In this document: positions 34,555 through 43,304 of the stretch, one piece after another
Position numbering within the stretch: position 1 is the first letter of the stretch
How the letters are laid out: each line of letters opens with the position of its first letter
Source: Cellvibrionales bacterium UBA4451
GTDB lineage: Bacteria > Pseudomonadota > Gammaproteobacteria > Pseudomonadales > Porticoccaceae
NCBI GenBank assembly: GCA_002390285.1
Contig: DGPB01000008.1
Location: forward strand, 124,001 to 188,000
DNA: 64,000 nt
Reading direction: 5' to 3'
Notes under the pieces: generated by a model
Databases searched by the model: none
Seen by the model: only the letters and a program-made list of their open reading frames with translations
What the model was told of the DNA's origin: nothing
Translations under genes and position numbers: made by a program

Positions 34555-36047
34555 GATACCGGCTCCCAGCAGGACACTTCTACCGGATTAGATAACCCTT
34601 TTGAAGTTACCTGAAATTCAACTCTTATATTTCGATAGCCGGGGCGGCTTCCCGTGACTACATAATTGCCTGGTTTGAGTGACAAGTATTTTTGGTTGAA
34701 CTGACCAAGTTCTCCCACTTTAAATAGAGTGACGGTAGTGTAACTGTCAGATCGAAGCTCTACAGGGATAGGTGTAATGGCATTTTTCAGCGTTTTCTCG
34801 AGCTGGGTAATTTGCCTCTTTAGCTGAGGCCCAGGTGATCTTATGCCTTGGGCATCTGCGAGCAGTTGCTGACCATGCTGATAGACACCAGTTGAGGCAA
34901 GTCGTAGTGGGGTCTCAAGTATTTTCTTAATACTGTCGCTGAGGTCTGCCCTAGTTGAGCTGCGAATTTGGCCCATTCTGGCGTCCATAACTGAGCCATC
35001 CCGAGCCAGAATTCGGGCGTAGGTATCCCGAGCCTTATGCCACTGCTCTTTGGATTCTAGGGCTGCCCCGTTAGCTAGCTGCGACCGAGTCATGCTTTGG
35101 GCCGCGGCATTGCTTGCTTGGGTCAAGCCGGAAAGGGCCCCTTTATGACCCGGGCTTAATTTTAACGCCGCATTAAATGCTTTGCTGGCGTTATTGAACT
35201 GGCGATTGTCCAGTGAGCGATAGCCTTGGCTCATGGCATTATTGAAATCACGTTCTTTGATTAAGAGAGTGGTTTTCTCCACGCCATTAATGGCTGCCGG
35301 GTGTAGTACATCCAGTGTTTGTGCTTCGCGAAAAATAGCCTGAGATTGTTCCAGTTGTTTATCTTCCAGGGCGCTGTTGGCTTGGCTTAGCAAGAGTAAT
35401 ACGGGGCCCAATGTGCCCGCTCTCTTGATGCCTATGCTTGCTTCGCTATTATTGGGATCGATGGCTAGGGCGAGCTTATAGTGTTGCTGAGCACTGGTAG
35501 CGTTACCCTGCGTAATGGCCTCTAGCCCCTTTGCTAAGCGCTCGGACAGTTCATTGGGTATACGTTTTTCCAATGCAGTTAGCTGGCCCAGTGCATTTTG
35601 ATAAGCGATCTGTGCTTCCGAAAAGACCCGTTGTCGGTAAAACTGGTCTCCTTCAGCGGCTTGGTCGAGGGCTGCCTGAAACGCCCGTTCACCCCAGAGG
35701 CGGATATTTTTCTTTTCAAGAAAGCTTTGTTTTTCAAGAATTTTACTGAGGGTGTCCTGAGCGGCTCGGCGGGCTTTGGATAGTTGGGCATCATTAAATG
35801 GCGCTTCTTTAACACTTGGTAGCTGTATTGCTTGTGGTTCTATAATTACAGTAGGTGTTTCAACTGGTCTAATCAGTAAAGGGAGAGCGAATATGATAAA
35901 CAACGCCAGAAGAATACTGAAAATTAAGACGATATAGGTTGCTGGTCTCTTTTGCCAAGGGAGTTTTTCCGCGCTTTTAGCGGTTGCAGATTGGGTGAGG
36001 GTGATGTCTGCGGGTTTGATCGGGTCAAAGCCTTTACTACTTTCCAT
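34551..36047 (-). CDS. Membrane-anchored TPR-type protein, 498 aa
   Basis: Starts at the ATG at 36047 (MESSKGFDPIKP), 5 bases after the upstream lipoprotein stop; an ATG at 36104 would overlap that gene by 52 bases. One helix at about 37-59 (YIVLIFSILLALFIIFALPL) is followed by a periplasmic helical region with TPR-like repeats (LAKGLEAITQGNATSAQQHY, then KLALAIDPNNSEASI; and AFNAALKLSPGHKGALSGLT). The C-terminal beta-rich segment (TVTLFKVGELGQFNQKYLSL, then KPGNYVVTGSRPGYR) is PEGA-like, echoing the next gene. It is likely a scaffold. Confidence 0.75.
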   Translation of the reverse strand: MESSKGFDPIKPADITLTQSATAKSAEKLPWQKRPATYIVLIFSILLALFIIFALPLLIRPVETPTVIIEPQAIQLPSVKEAPFNDAQLSKARRAAQDTLSKILEKQSFLEKKNIRLWGERAFQAALDQAAEGDQFYRQRVFSEAQIAYQNALGQLTALEKRIPNELSERLAKGLEAITQGNATSAQQHYKLALAIDPNNSEASIGIKRAGTLGPVLLLLSQANSALEDKQLEQSQAIFREAQTLDVLHPAAINGVEKTTLLIKERDFNNAMSQGYRSLDNRQFNNASKAFNAALKLSPGHKGALSGLTQASNAAAQSMTRSQLANGAALESKEQWHKARDTYARILARDGSVMDARMGQIRSSTRADLSDSIKKILETPLRLASTGVYQHGQQLLADAQGIRSPGPQLKRQITQLEKTLKNAITPIPVELRSDSYTTVTLFKVGELGQFNQKYLSLKPGNYVVTGSRPGYRNIRVEFQVTSKGLSNPVEVSCWEPVS

Positions 36048-36052
36048 AGTGA

Positions 36053-37252
36053 TCAGATTCCGCCGCGCTCTGCTTGATAAATATCTCGTAACAGCGCTTT
36101 CCACTGAGCGTATTGGGCTTCTACATTTCCGGTGAGAGTGATAGTGCGATTTTCCAGTTCAATCACGCGAGGTTCGATGGCTGCCTCTAGAGATTGCCCT
36201 AGTTCTACTAGGGCATCATTGTGAATTTGCAGTTCAGCTTTTTTGGCAAAACCACTTTTTACCAGTAGCGCGCCTGCGCTGATGCTTACAGCCGCGGCTG
36301 CTTGGCCGGAGCTGCTATTGCTTCCGGCAGCAGCAATACCGCCTATTACTGCGATGATGCCGCCAATGGTGCGATTGCGATACTGACGCTTGAGTTCACG
36401 TACGGCCTCGAGTTCTTCATAGCTGTTTGCTCGCCATGCTTGGTAGGGTTTCTCCATTTTGCGGGTGTAAGCATCGTAATACTCTTGCATGGTGTCGATA
36501 TAGAGGTAATCCCGCTCCCTTATGCGTTCAATACGAAGAAGTGTGGGGTCATTACGTGCGGGTAAACTAAGTATTTCAAGCTGACCACCGGGCATTTCTT
36601 TAATATGGTCGCTAAACGCTTCGGATGAAAAATCACGGGCAAAACGTAGGGAAGAAATAGTGCGCAGTTTTTCTATTTCGCTATCACTCAATTGTTGAAG
36701 GTGTTCAAGTAAATCGTTGGAGATTCGATTGAATAAGCCCTGGAAGGGATCGCGTTTTGTTTGTCGTCCACTATCGTATGCGTATTGACCAACGGTTTCG
36801 GTGTAAGATTTTTTGTACCAGTGGCGATTGCTTGAATCTGAGACGCTGATGTCCAGAGTGAGTGTTTTCCCATCAGAGTGGATAATGGTTCCATCCACAT
36901 AAACATCCACCACGGTTTGGCGGCTGGGGACTGCGCGTACAGCGCCCCAAGCAGCAGTCTGCTGAAGGGTAGCTGCTAGCTTGTTGGGTAAGTATTGAGA
37001 TTCTGCATTACGCACAGCCGGTAACACGATAACGCCTTTTTTGTCATCATTATCGAGTCCTGGATCAAATGGCAGGATGGCAATATCCAGTAACAGGGCT
37101 TCTTCCACCTGAGCCGCTTGCTGCTGCAGCGGAGTGACTACCGTACTGGTAACGCGTTGGCCGGCGCAGGCGCTCAGCACTGATGCAATCAGTAAAATGG
37201 TCAACCATTGAGACAGATGCTTTTTAGAGATAGACAATTTACAAATAAACAA
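36053..37252 (-). CDS. Lipoprotein with glycine-rich segment, 399 aa
   Basis: Signal peptide with lipobox LSAC at about 26-29 followed by Ala-Gly-Gln, consistent with an outer-membrane lipoprotein. The early part (LLLDIAILPFDPGLDNDDKK, then AAWGAVRAVPSRQTVVDVYV) resembles the alpha/beta region of TolB-N or CsgG-like lipoproteins. A Gly/Ala/Ser-rich hydrophobic stretch (IGGIIAVIGGIAAAGSNSSS, about 302-340) could insert in membrane or pack as a glycine zipper. No family assigned. It is separated by 3 bases from the Ser-rich lipoprotein gene before it. Confidence 0.75.
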   Translation of the reverse strand: MFICKLSISKKHLSQWLTILLIASVLSACAGQRVTSTVVTPLQQQAAQVEEALLLDIAILPFDPGLDNDDKKGVIVLPAVRNAESQYLPNKLAATLQQTAAWGAVRAVPSRQTVVDVYVDGTIIHSDGKTLTLDISVSDSSNRHWYKKSYTETVGQYAYDSGRQTKRDPFQGLFNRISNDLLEHLQQLSDSEIEKLRTISSLRFARDFSSEAFSDHIKEMPGGQLEILSLPARNDPTLLRIERIRERDYLYIDTMQEYYDAYTRKMEKPYQAWRANSYEELEAVRELKRQYRNRTIGGIIAVIGGIAAAGSNSSSGQAAAAVSISAGALLVKSGFAKKAELQIHNDALVELGQSLEAAIEPRVIELENRTITLTGNVEAQYAQWKALLRDIYQAERGGI

Positions 37253-37255
37253 TGC

Positions 37256-38044
37256 TTATTGGCCTCGTTTGTATTTGCGGTATTCCTCCCAGAGTTTTTC
37301 ACGTAACTCTGGATCCTTTTCCTTCATCGCAGCTTCACGAATTTGTCGAGCAACAATATCGTCATCACTCCCGTTGGATACGTCGGCAGGAACTTGAGCA
37401 TTGGCGCTGTTAGTCCTGACACCGCTACTGGAAATGATGGTGCCATCTCCAGCGCCATCGCCCAAGGTGTTATTACTATCCCCAGCTGCTGAGGATGAGG
37501 CTTCTTTCTGGCCATCTGAGTTTTCTGAGATATCAGCCTCTTCAAATAGAGGCTCATCATCCCCCAGGGGCATATCGTCTTCGGGAAATTCACTTTCAAT
37601 GACTTGGACGGTAGCTCTTTCATTGACAATCATGCCATCAAAGACAGCAATTGATTCATCCAGCTGTTCATCGAGCATTGATACCGCCTCTTCATCGCTC
37701 GTGGACCCCTCACTTCCGAGCATGCCAGACGCTTCGCCGTCATTGTTCTCACTAGGGTCTCCGGGCATACTTTCGACCCCTGTTGGCTCATTCGGTTCCT
37801 GCTGATCTGACATACTTTCGCCTTCTCCCCCGTCGTCAGATGTAGGACTGGAAGGCGGTGCTTGTGACGAGCTGGCAGATGGTGATCCTGTCGAGGAACT
37901 TTGGGATTGAGAGGAGCTTTGAGATTGCGAAGAACTCTGGGATTGAGAAGAGCTTTGGGCCTGAGAGGCGCTCTGGCAGCTGGCCAGCAAGAATGCCATT
38001 GTGATGGTCAATGCGCCGGTCAGAAGTCTGGTGATGAGATGCAT
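37256..38044 (-). CDS. Ser/Gln-rich acidic lipoprotein, 262 aa
   Basis: Signal peptide with lipobox LASC, then an almost pure Ser/Gln repeat (SQSQSSSQSQSSS), then a long acidic Asp/Glu/Ser/Gly region (about 65-215) and a basic, helical C-terminus (AAMKEKDPELREKLWEEYRK). It is probably intrinsically disordered, acting as an outer-membrane-tethered linker. The Ser/Gln part is encoded by an imperfect 18-base tandem repeat, so length variation between strains is likely. No known domain. Confidence 0.75.
   Translation of the reverse strand: MHLITRLLTGALTITMAFLLASCQSASQAQSSSQSQSSSQSQSSSQSQSSSTGSPSASSSQAPPSSPTSDDGGEGESMSDQQEPNEPTGVESMPGDPSENNDGEASGMLGSEGSTSDEEAVSMLDEQLDESIAVFDGMIVNERATVQVIESEFPEDDMPLGDDEPLFEEADISENSDGQKEASSSAAGDSNNTLGDGAGDGTIISSSGVRTNSANAQVPADVSNGSDDDIVARQIREAAMKEKDPELREKLWEEYRKYKRGQ
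37896..37976. repeat. Imperfect 18-base tandem repeats coding for Ser/Gln units
   Basis: About four and a half copies: GAACTTTGGGATTGAGAG at 37896, GAGCTTTGAGATTGCGAA at 37914, GAACTCTGGGATTGAGAA at 37932, GAGCTTTGGGCCTGAGAG at 37950, then a partial copy. On the minus strand each unit encodes six residues of the Ser/Gln-rich lipoprotein. Confidence 0.85.
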
Positions 38045-38058
38045 AGGAGTTAGCCTTA

Positions 38059-39405
38059 CTAATGGGGCGTTAGCATTTTCATGGTGAAATCACTGGTGAG
38101 TACTGCATGACCGTCAGCAAAACGTGGCCTGAATTTACTGGAGTGCAAGCTTCTTTTTACACGGGTTTCCAATTCTGGTGCATTCTCCGGATGGGTTTTT
38201 AGGATATCAATAGTGGTGACCCGGCCTTCGGACGTTACTTCAATGGAGACATTAACATAACGTTCATTTAAAACACTTAAACGATCATTATTATTGCCGG
38301 GCTTCTTGCTAACCTTGCTGCTTACAACAGGTTGTTTTTTAATTCTCGGTAGCATTTTTGGTGCCCCGAATAAGGCGTCCAGAATAAGGTCCTTCTGTTC
38401 AACACCGCCGAGAACTGAATGCGCCTGATGATAGGCTTCTGTGGCCGCATCAGGGTAGCCAAACAATAAATTCCAGTCGCCTAATTGGGCATAGGTTTCG
38501 GCTTTATCCTGAATAGGCGCATCAGGGTTATTCTCCAGAATATCAAGAGCGTTCCTATACGAAGCGAGTCCATTTAGGTAGTGGGTCCCTCTCCTTAGGG
38601 TTTCTTCACTAAAACCAAATGGTCGGTAGCCAAAGGGAGCACCACCAGGGTTCCCCCATGCGTCGGGGTAAAGCCGTTCATGCAAAGCACGGTAGTAAGT
38701 TGCCAGGGCAAAATTGTTTAGCATGTCTACCAATTGCAAGTTGGTAGAACCCAGCTGGCTGGCAGTGAGGTCGATGGCCGACGAATAGAGCCGTAAAGAA
38801 GCTTGAAGGTGATAAAGATCATCACGGCGGCCCATTTGAGCATAAGTCTCCAAATGCCATTGACCGACTTCGTCCATCAGAGGGATTAATCTGACATCAT
38901 TTTCACCATAGGTCTTCATATGTAACCAGAGCAGTTGATGGTAGCTCTGGGATGCTTCGTTGATGCTCCCCAGTTCAATATGACTCTTAATAATCCCTCG
39001 TAACATCGGCACTTGAGACAGGCTGTAGACACCATCATTCACTCTATGGAGGTGCATGGATCGTTTATAGGCAGCGATGGCTTCTTCGTAACGATGATTG
39101 TGTTGGAGTGTATTCCCTAATCCGTAGGTCATTTCTGACAATATGGGGTCGTAGGGGCCTGCTTCGTTTTCCTGTTGATCAATGGCAGACAGATAGTTTT
39201 GAATAGCGAGATTGGTGGCAATGGAGTCTTGCGCACTGGAGAGTTCAAGTGAAGCTGGGGTGGTGTTGATGTCTATTACTGAGTCATCACTGTTTATGGC
39301 AAGTGGGGCTGGAGGGGTGTCAGCGGATGCCGCAACGCCAGTTAATATACTTGTTACCAACAGCAGAGTGCCTAATACGTTCTGGGAAAAACCCATATGT
39401 CCCAT
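38059..39405 (-). CDS. TPR-like protein with TonB-like C-terminal domain; first gene of the vWA/TolQ cluster
   Basis: A 448-residue exported protein: signal peptide (about 1-27), helical repeats with TPR spacing (YEEAIAAYKRSMHLHRVNDG; LGSINEASQSYHQLLWLHMK; FGYPDAATEAYHQAHSVLGG), and a C-terminal domain of about 75 residues (YVNVSIEVTSEGRVTTIDIL, then KSLHSSKF-like RSLHSSKFRPRF) matching the TonB C-terminal pattern V-x-x-G-x-V-x-x-x-x-V...F-x-P. There is no N-terminal membrane anchor of TonB type, so it may be a periplasmic or outer-membrane partner. It is divergent from the AEC transporter gene, with 166 bases between them. Confidence 0.75.
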   Translation of the reverse strand: MGHMGFSQNVLGTLLLVTSILTGVAASADTPPAPLAINSDDSVIDINTTPASLELSSAQDSIATNLAIQNYLSAIDQQENEAGPYDPILSEMTYGLGNTLQHNHRYEEAIAAYKRSMHLHRVNDGVYSLSQVPMLRGIIKSHIELGSINEASQSYHQLLWLHMKTYGENDVRLIPLMDEVGQWHLETYAQMGRRDDLYHLQASLRLYSSAIDLTASQLGSTNLQLVDMLNNFALATYYRALHERLYPDAWGNPGGAPFGYRPFGFSEETLRRGTHYLNGLASYRNALDILENNPDAPIQDKAETYAQLGDWNLLFGYPDAATEAYHQAHSVLGGVEQKDLILDALFGAPKMLPRIKKQPVVSSKVSKKPGNNNDRLSVLNERYVNVSIEVTSEGRVTTIDILKTHPENAPELETRVKRSLHSSKFRPRFADGHAVLTSDFTMKMLTPH

Positions 39406-39571
39406 GCCTGTTGATTAATTAAATGCTTAGAGGCAACTAGCGGGGGATTGTTCCTTGCGGTATGTTGCAGACGGTAAAATCTTTCCCGAAAAACGGCCAT
39501 GTGTTATTTATCAAATTGCTTAGCGTCAGTATAGCGTTGCTGGCATTAAAAAATGGAGTCAACTTTTAAAA

Positions 39572-40462
39572 ATGCTGTTTGTATTGTGGAATGTGATGGC
39601 GCCAGTCTTGGTCTGTACTGCTATTGGCTTTTTTTGGGGGCGATCTTCTGTGCCCTATGCGGCAGAATTTGTCAGCCGAGCGGTGATGAATATTGGTGCG
39701 CCTTGTCTTGTCATTTCAACTATCAGTCAGGCAGAAATTTCGGGCCAAGGATTTGCCCAGGTTGCTTTGGCGGCATCATTGATTTTTATCGGGACTGCGG
39801 CCTTGGCCGTTCTTGTTATTCGCTATTCTGGCGGTGAAGTTCGTTCATTGTTGTCGGCAGTGGTTTTCCCTAATAACGGCAATATGGGGTTGCCGCTGTG
39901 TCTATTTGCTTTTGGTGAAGAAGGGCTAGCATTGGCGTTAGCATTTTTTTTGGTACAAATGACAGCGTTGATGACAGGCGGTGTGGCATTAATGTCCCGA
40001 GCTGACACCGGGCTGAAAGCGATGTTAAAGGATCTGGCAAGGCAGCCTTTGATTTACTCCATCATTGTTGCACTGTGGTTGCTTGGTAGTGGCGCTACAC
40101 TGCCGACTTGGATCGATTCTACAGTGGCGTTGCTGGCCGGATTCACGATACCACTCATGCTGATCACTCTGGGTGTTTCCTTGTCGAATCTGGCCACCAC
40201 CGGTTGGTGGCGAAGTATTGGCTTCTCGGCATTGCGGATTGGTGGCGGATTGGCATTTGCCTGGATTGCCGTTTCATTACTGGGGCTTACTGGTACCGCA
40301 AAAAATGTGGTGCTTTTACAGTCTATTATGCCGGCAGCAGTGTTTAGCTATCTGTTAGCACTTAAATTTGATCGCGACCCCAATGCGGTGGCTGGTATTG
40401 TGGTTGCTTCTACGGTCATGGCTCTCTTGGCGGTACCGTTACTGTTAGTGCTGCTGTTATAG
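39572..40462 (+). CDS. AEC family (auxin efflux carrier-like) transporter
   Basis: A 296-residue inner-membrane protein with about ten hydrophobic helices. Family features are the N-terminal helix pair with the polar break ISRAVMNIGAPCLVISTI-like segment (here FVSRAVMNIGAPCLVISTIS), NNGNMGLPLCLFAFGEEGLA in the first half and PLMLITLGVSLSNLA in the second. Substrates in bacteria are usually organic acids such as malate; none can be named here. The CaiB-family gene follows after 18 bases, so they may be co-transcribed. Confidence 0.85.
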   Translation: MLFVLWNVMAPVLVCTAIGFFWGRSSVPYAAEFVSRAVMNIGAPCLVISTISQAEISGQGFAQVALAASLIFIGTAALAVLVIRYSGGEVRSLLSAVVFPNNGNMGLPLCLFAFGEEGLALALAFFLVQMTALMTGGVALMSRADTGLKAMLKDLARQPLIYSIIVALWLLGSGATLPTWIDSTVALLAGFTIPLMLITLGVSLSNLATTGWWRSIGFSALRIGGGLAFAWIAVSLLGLTGTAKNVVLLQSIMPAAVFSYLLALKFDRDPNAVAGIVVASTVMALLAVPLLLVLLL

Positions 40463-40480
40463 ATAATTGAGGATAGGAAT

Positions 40481-41674
40481 GTGGCTAATACCAAGCCTCT
40501 TTCAGGGTATCGAGTAATAGAACTGGGGCAATTACTTGCTGGTCCTTTTGCCGGTTCATTGTTGGCATATTTCGGTGCGGAGGTCATTAAGGTCGAGCCT
40601 CCCGGTGGCGGTGATCCATTGCGTAATTGGCGCGTGCTTAAAGATGGCACCTCACTTTGGTGGCGCAGTCTTGGACGGAACAAAAAATGTATTACGCTTG
40701 ATTTAAAAACAGACAAAGGACGAGAGTTGGCGGGTCAGTTAATTGATGGCGCCGATGTGTTGATTGAAAATTTTCGTCCGGGTGTCATGGAGAAGTGGGG
40801 GTTGGGGCCAGAGCGATTTAAAGAACCAAATCCCGGATTGGTATACACCCGGATATCCGGCTATGGGCAAACCGGCCCCTATGCTCACAAACCGGGTTTT
40901 GCTTCGGTGTGTGAAGGAATGAGCGGATTCCGCTACGTCAATGGTTTTCCGGGTGATGCACCAGTGCGCCCTAATCTCAGTATTGGTGACAGTATCGCTG
41001 GGTTACATGCAGCTTTCGGCGTTGCCTTGGCATTGCTGTCCCGTCAGTCGAGCGGGACCGGCCAAGTAGTGGATGTTGCGCTCTATGAGGCCATGTTCAA
41101 TTTACTGGAAGGCGTGGTACCAGAATTTGATGGTGCTGGTGTTATTCGCGAGCCCTCCGGGACGACGGTAACGGGTATTGTGCCTACCAATACTTATCGC
41201 TGTGCCGACGGTAAGTTTGTGGTGATTGGAGGCAATGGCGATTCAATTTTCAAACGATTGATGACAACGGCAGGGCGGCCCGATATGGCCGAAGATCCTC
41301 GTATGATGGATAATACGGGTCGCGTCCAGCATGAGCGGGAAATTGATGATGCGCTTTCTGCTTGGTGTCGTAGCTCGCCTAGTACTGACATTCTTCAGCT
41401 TCTGGAGGGGAGTCGAGTCCCAGCTGGCCCTATATACAACGCAGCAGATATGCTGGCAGACCCCCATTTTAATGAACGGGGTTTATTCGAACAGGTAGAA
41501 ATTAACGGTGAGCCTCTAAAAATTCCCGCTATGATTCCCAAGCTCAGCGACACTCCGGGAAACACCCAATGGCCCGGTCCGGAAGTGGGCAGTCATAATG
41601 TAGAGGTGCTTGGAGATTTGTTGGGGTTGGATGAAGCTTCTCAACAAAAGTTGAGAGACGAAGGCATTATTTAG
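40481..41674 (+). CDS. CaiB/BaiF family CoA-transferase
   Basis: Class III CoA-transferase that moves CoA between carboxylic acids. The 397-residue protein starts at a GTG (40481) with GAGGATAG upstream. Motifs: VIELGQLLAGPFAGSLLAYF, AEVIKVEPPGGGDPLRNWR, SLGRNKKCITLDLKT and ENFRPGVMEKWGL, followed by RISGYGQTGPYAHKPGFA and GVALALLSR. Substrate specificity cannot be read from sequence. The neighbouring AEC transporter may import the acid it activates, which is inference. Confidence 0.9.
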   Translation: MANTKPLSGYRVIELGQLLAGPFAGSLLAYFGAEVIKVEPPGGGDPLRNWRVLKDGTSLWWRSLGRNKKCITLDLKTDKGRELAGQLIDGADVLIENFRPGVMEKWGLGPERFKEPNPGLVYTRISGYGQTGPYAHKPGFASVCEGMSGFRYVNGFPGDAPVRPNLSIGDSIAGLHAAFGVALALLSRQSSGTGQVVDVALYEAMFNLLEGVVPEFDGAGVIREPSGTTVTGIVPTNTYRCADGKFVVIGGNGDSIFKRLMTTAGRPDMAEDPRMMDNTGRVQHEREIDDALSAWCRSSPSTDILQLLEGSRVPAGPIYNAADMLADPHFNERGLFEQVEINGEPLKIPAMIPKLSDTPGNTQWPGPEVGSHNVEVLGDLLGLDEASQQKLRDEGII

Positions 41675-41704
41675 GGGTAAGACTAAGGTGATTAATGGGT
41701 AAAA

Positions 41705-42058
41705 CTAGCGCTGAAATTTACGGGCTAACACAATACTCGTCAGAGTTCTTTCAGCGCAGTCTATTCCTGTTATTTGATCGATTGTCTGATCTAGTTGCAG
41801 GATGGCTCCATACTTGAACAGCACCATCAGGTCGTAGGTTCCACTGATAGTCTCTAAAAATTCCACCGTGGGTATGTCTTCATGTGACGTACGACGGATG
41901 ACCTCAGTTTTGGGTCAGCTGACACCATCACATGGGTATTAACCTTACGCTGTTCATGTTCAGGATGAAAATCTAGGGATGACACGATATGGATGGAGGC
42001 ATTACGAATTAGACACTGCTTAACAGTTGCAGCTGACTCGTGTAGTGTCGCGCTCCTT
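41705..42058 (-). pseudogene. Frameshifted, 5'-truncated Lrp/AsnC-family regulator
   Basis: The minus strand encodes two adjoining pieces of an Lrp/AsnC regulator. The upstream piece reads ESAATVKQCLIRNASIHIVS and ends in NTHVMVSADPK. The downstream piece, one frame over, reads TEVIRRTSHEDIPTVEF, then TISGTYDLMVLFKYGAIL, and ends TSIVLARKFQR with a stop at 41705-41707. Restoring one base in GACCCAAAACTG (about 41925) joins the frames. The ligand-binding RAM domain is recognisable; most of the helix-turn-helix is missing. It fills the otherwise gene-free stretch 41675-42072. Confidence 0.8.
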
Positions 42059-42072
42059 CTGGTTCAGATTTG

Positions 42073-42564
42073 ATGCTTGCGGATTTCATTGTGAAAAAAA
42101 TCGCTATCTTTGCTGATGTGCAAAACATTTATTACACCACCCGGCAGGCGTACGGCCGTCAGTTTAATTACAGAAAACTTTGGCAGCGCATAAGCTCTGA
42201 GGGTGAGATTGTTGCAGCGACTGCTTATGCGACTCATCGGGGCGATGATGGTCAGCTTAAGTTTCAGGATGCTCTGAAGCACATTGGTTTTACCGTCAAA
42301 CTTAAACCCTATATTCAGCGTAGTGATGGCTCTGCTAAGGGCGATTGGGATGTGGGTATCGCTATTGATGTGATGGAGATGGCAAGAGAGGTTGATACCG
42401 TCATATTGTTATCGGGTGATGGTGACTTCGACCTGTTGCTGGAAAAAGTAAAAAAAGATTATGGGGTGAGCGCTGAAGTTTATGGTGTACAAATGCTCAC
42501 AGCAGCTTCACTTGTGAAATCAGCCAGCATCTACCACCCTATTGAAAAAGATCTGTTGTTGTAG
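42073..42564 (+). CDS. NYN-domain (LabA/DUF88-like) predicted RNase
   Basis: A 163-residue cytoplasmic protein of the PIN-like NYN family. Acidic residues for metal binding are in IAIFADVQNIYYTTRQAYG and VDTVILLSGDGDFDLLLEKV; KGDWDVGIAIDVMEMA lies between. The core begins right after a GTG at 42091 (VKKIAIFADVQN), which is an alternative start to the ATG at 42073. NYN proteins are usually RNases acting on structured or tRNA-like RNA; the target here is unknown. Confidence 0.85.
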   Translation: MLADFIVKKIAIFADVQNIYYTTRQAYGRQFNYRKLWQRISSEGEIVAATAYATHRGDDGQLKFQDALKHIGFTVKLKPYIQRSDGSAKGDWDVGIAIDVMEMAREVDTVILLSGDGDFDLLLEKVKKDYGVSAEVYGVQMLTAASLVKSASIYHPIEKDLLL

Positions 42565-42629
42565 GCGGGATATCACGAAATACTGAACATGATTATCCAA
42601 ATGATATTTAAAGTGAGCTAACGATAAAA

Positions 42630-42842
42630 ATGAGAGATGTTGAGATTACTACGGAGCCAGTTGAGCTCTATAAAATTCTAAAGTTTGAAGGTTTGGTTGA
42701 AAGCGGTGGCCAAGCAAAGGCTGTTATCGATTCCGGCCAGGTTTTGGTTAATGGCGAGGTGGAGACCAGAAAGCGGAAAAAAATTATCTCTGGTGACATC
42801 ATTGAATTTGGTGATGAGACATTGCGTATACAACTCATCTAG
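42630..42842 (+). CDS. S4-domain RNA-binding protein (YbcJ-like), 70 aa
   Basis: A single S4 domain: ELYKILKFEGLVESGGQAKA, VIDSGQVLVNGEVETRKRKK and GDIIEFGDETLRIQ. Length and composition fit the YbcJ family of stand-alone S4 proteins. It follows the NYN gene by 65 bases. Confidence 0.88.
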   Translation: MRDVEITTEPVELYKILKFEGLVESGGQAKAVIDSGQVLVNGEVETRKRKKIISGDIIEFGDETLRIQLI

Positions 42843-42874
42843 AAATATGAGCCCGTCGTAAAAAGGTCATTAAC

Positions 42875-43129
42875 ATGAATATCAAACAAGAACTCCATAG
42901 AGAGCTGCTAGACTTTTTGAAAAGGGTGCCTGACCAATCCTACACAACGAGAGAGTGGGAATATTTTGCCATGAATAACTACCAGGATGAGCTGATGGAA
43001 AGTGTTCGAGAAGAAATGGTGGATCGTATAAAAAGCGCTTTAAAAAGTGGAGAGGGAAAACCCTTTAGTCCCGAGGTAAAATCCACGATTCAACAGTTAA
43101 TCCATGAGCTAGAAGATATGTCCATCTAA
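42875..43129 (+). CDS. Hypothetical protein, 84 aa
   Basis: Not recognised. It is a charged, largely helical soluble protein (ELHRELLDFLKRVPDQSYTT, REEMVDRIKSALKSGEGK, TIQQLIHELEDMSI) with no signal or membrane segment. It lies 32 bases after the S4 gene and probably belongs to the same transcript. Codon use and clean boundaries favour a real gene. Confidence 0.6.
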   Translation: MNIKQELHRELLDFLKRVPDQSYTTREWEYFAMNNYQDELMESVREEMVDRIKSALKSGEGKPFSPEVKSTIQQLIHELEDMSI

Positions 43130-43304
43130 TCAGCATAAGTAGGTGTTCTTGCCAGGTCTTGTCCGCTACAAAAAATTTTACGCATCATATAGGTATTGAT
43201 TACGAGGGCTTTATCTATAATCCAGGAATTGGTATAACATACAAGTTTTAAGCAGAGTATATGGGGGAATATTAAGTACCCCCTATTGTTATTAGTTTTA
43301 TTGA

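Noticed and set aside
37401..37805. Long antisense frame over the Ser-rich lipoprotein gene
   Set aside because: It is a by-product of biased Ser/Asp codons on the other strand, with no ribosome site and low-complexity translation.
25206..39405. Zorya-like phage defence system
   Set aside because: A TolQ/MotA-like channel is present, but there is no ZorB-type OmpA domain, no helicase or nuclease effector, and no neighbouring defence genes.
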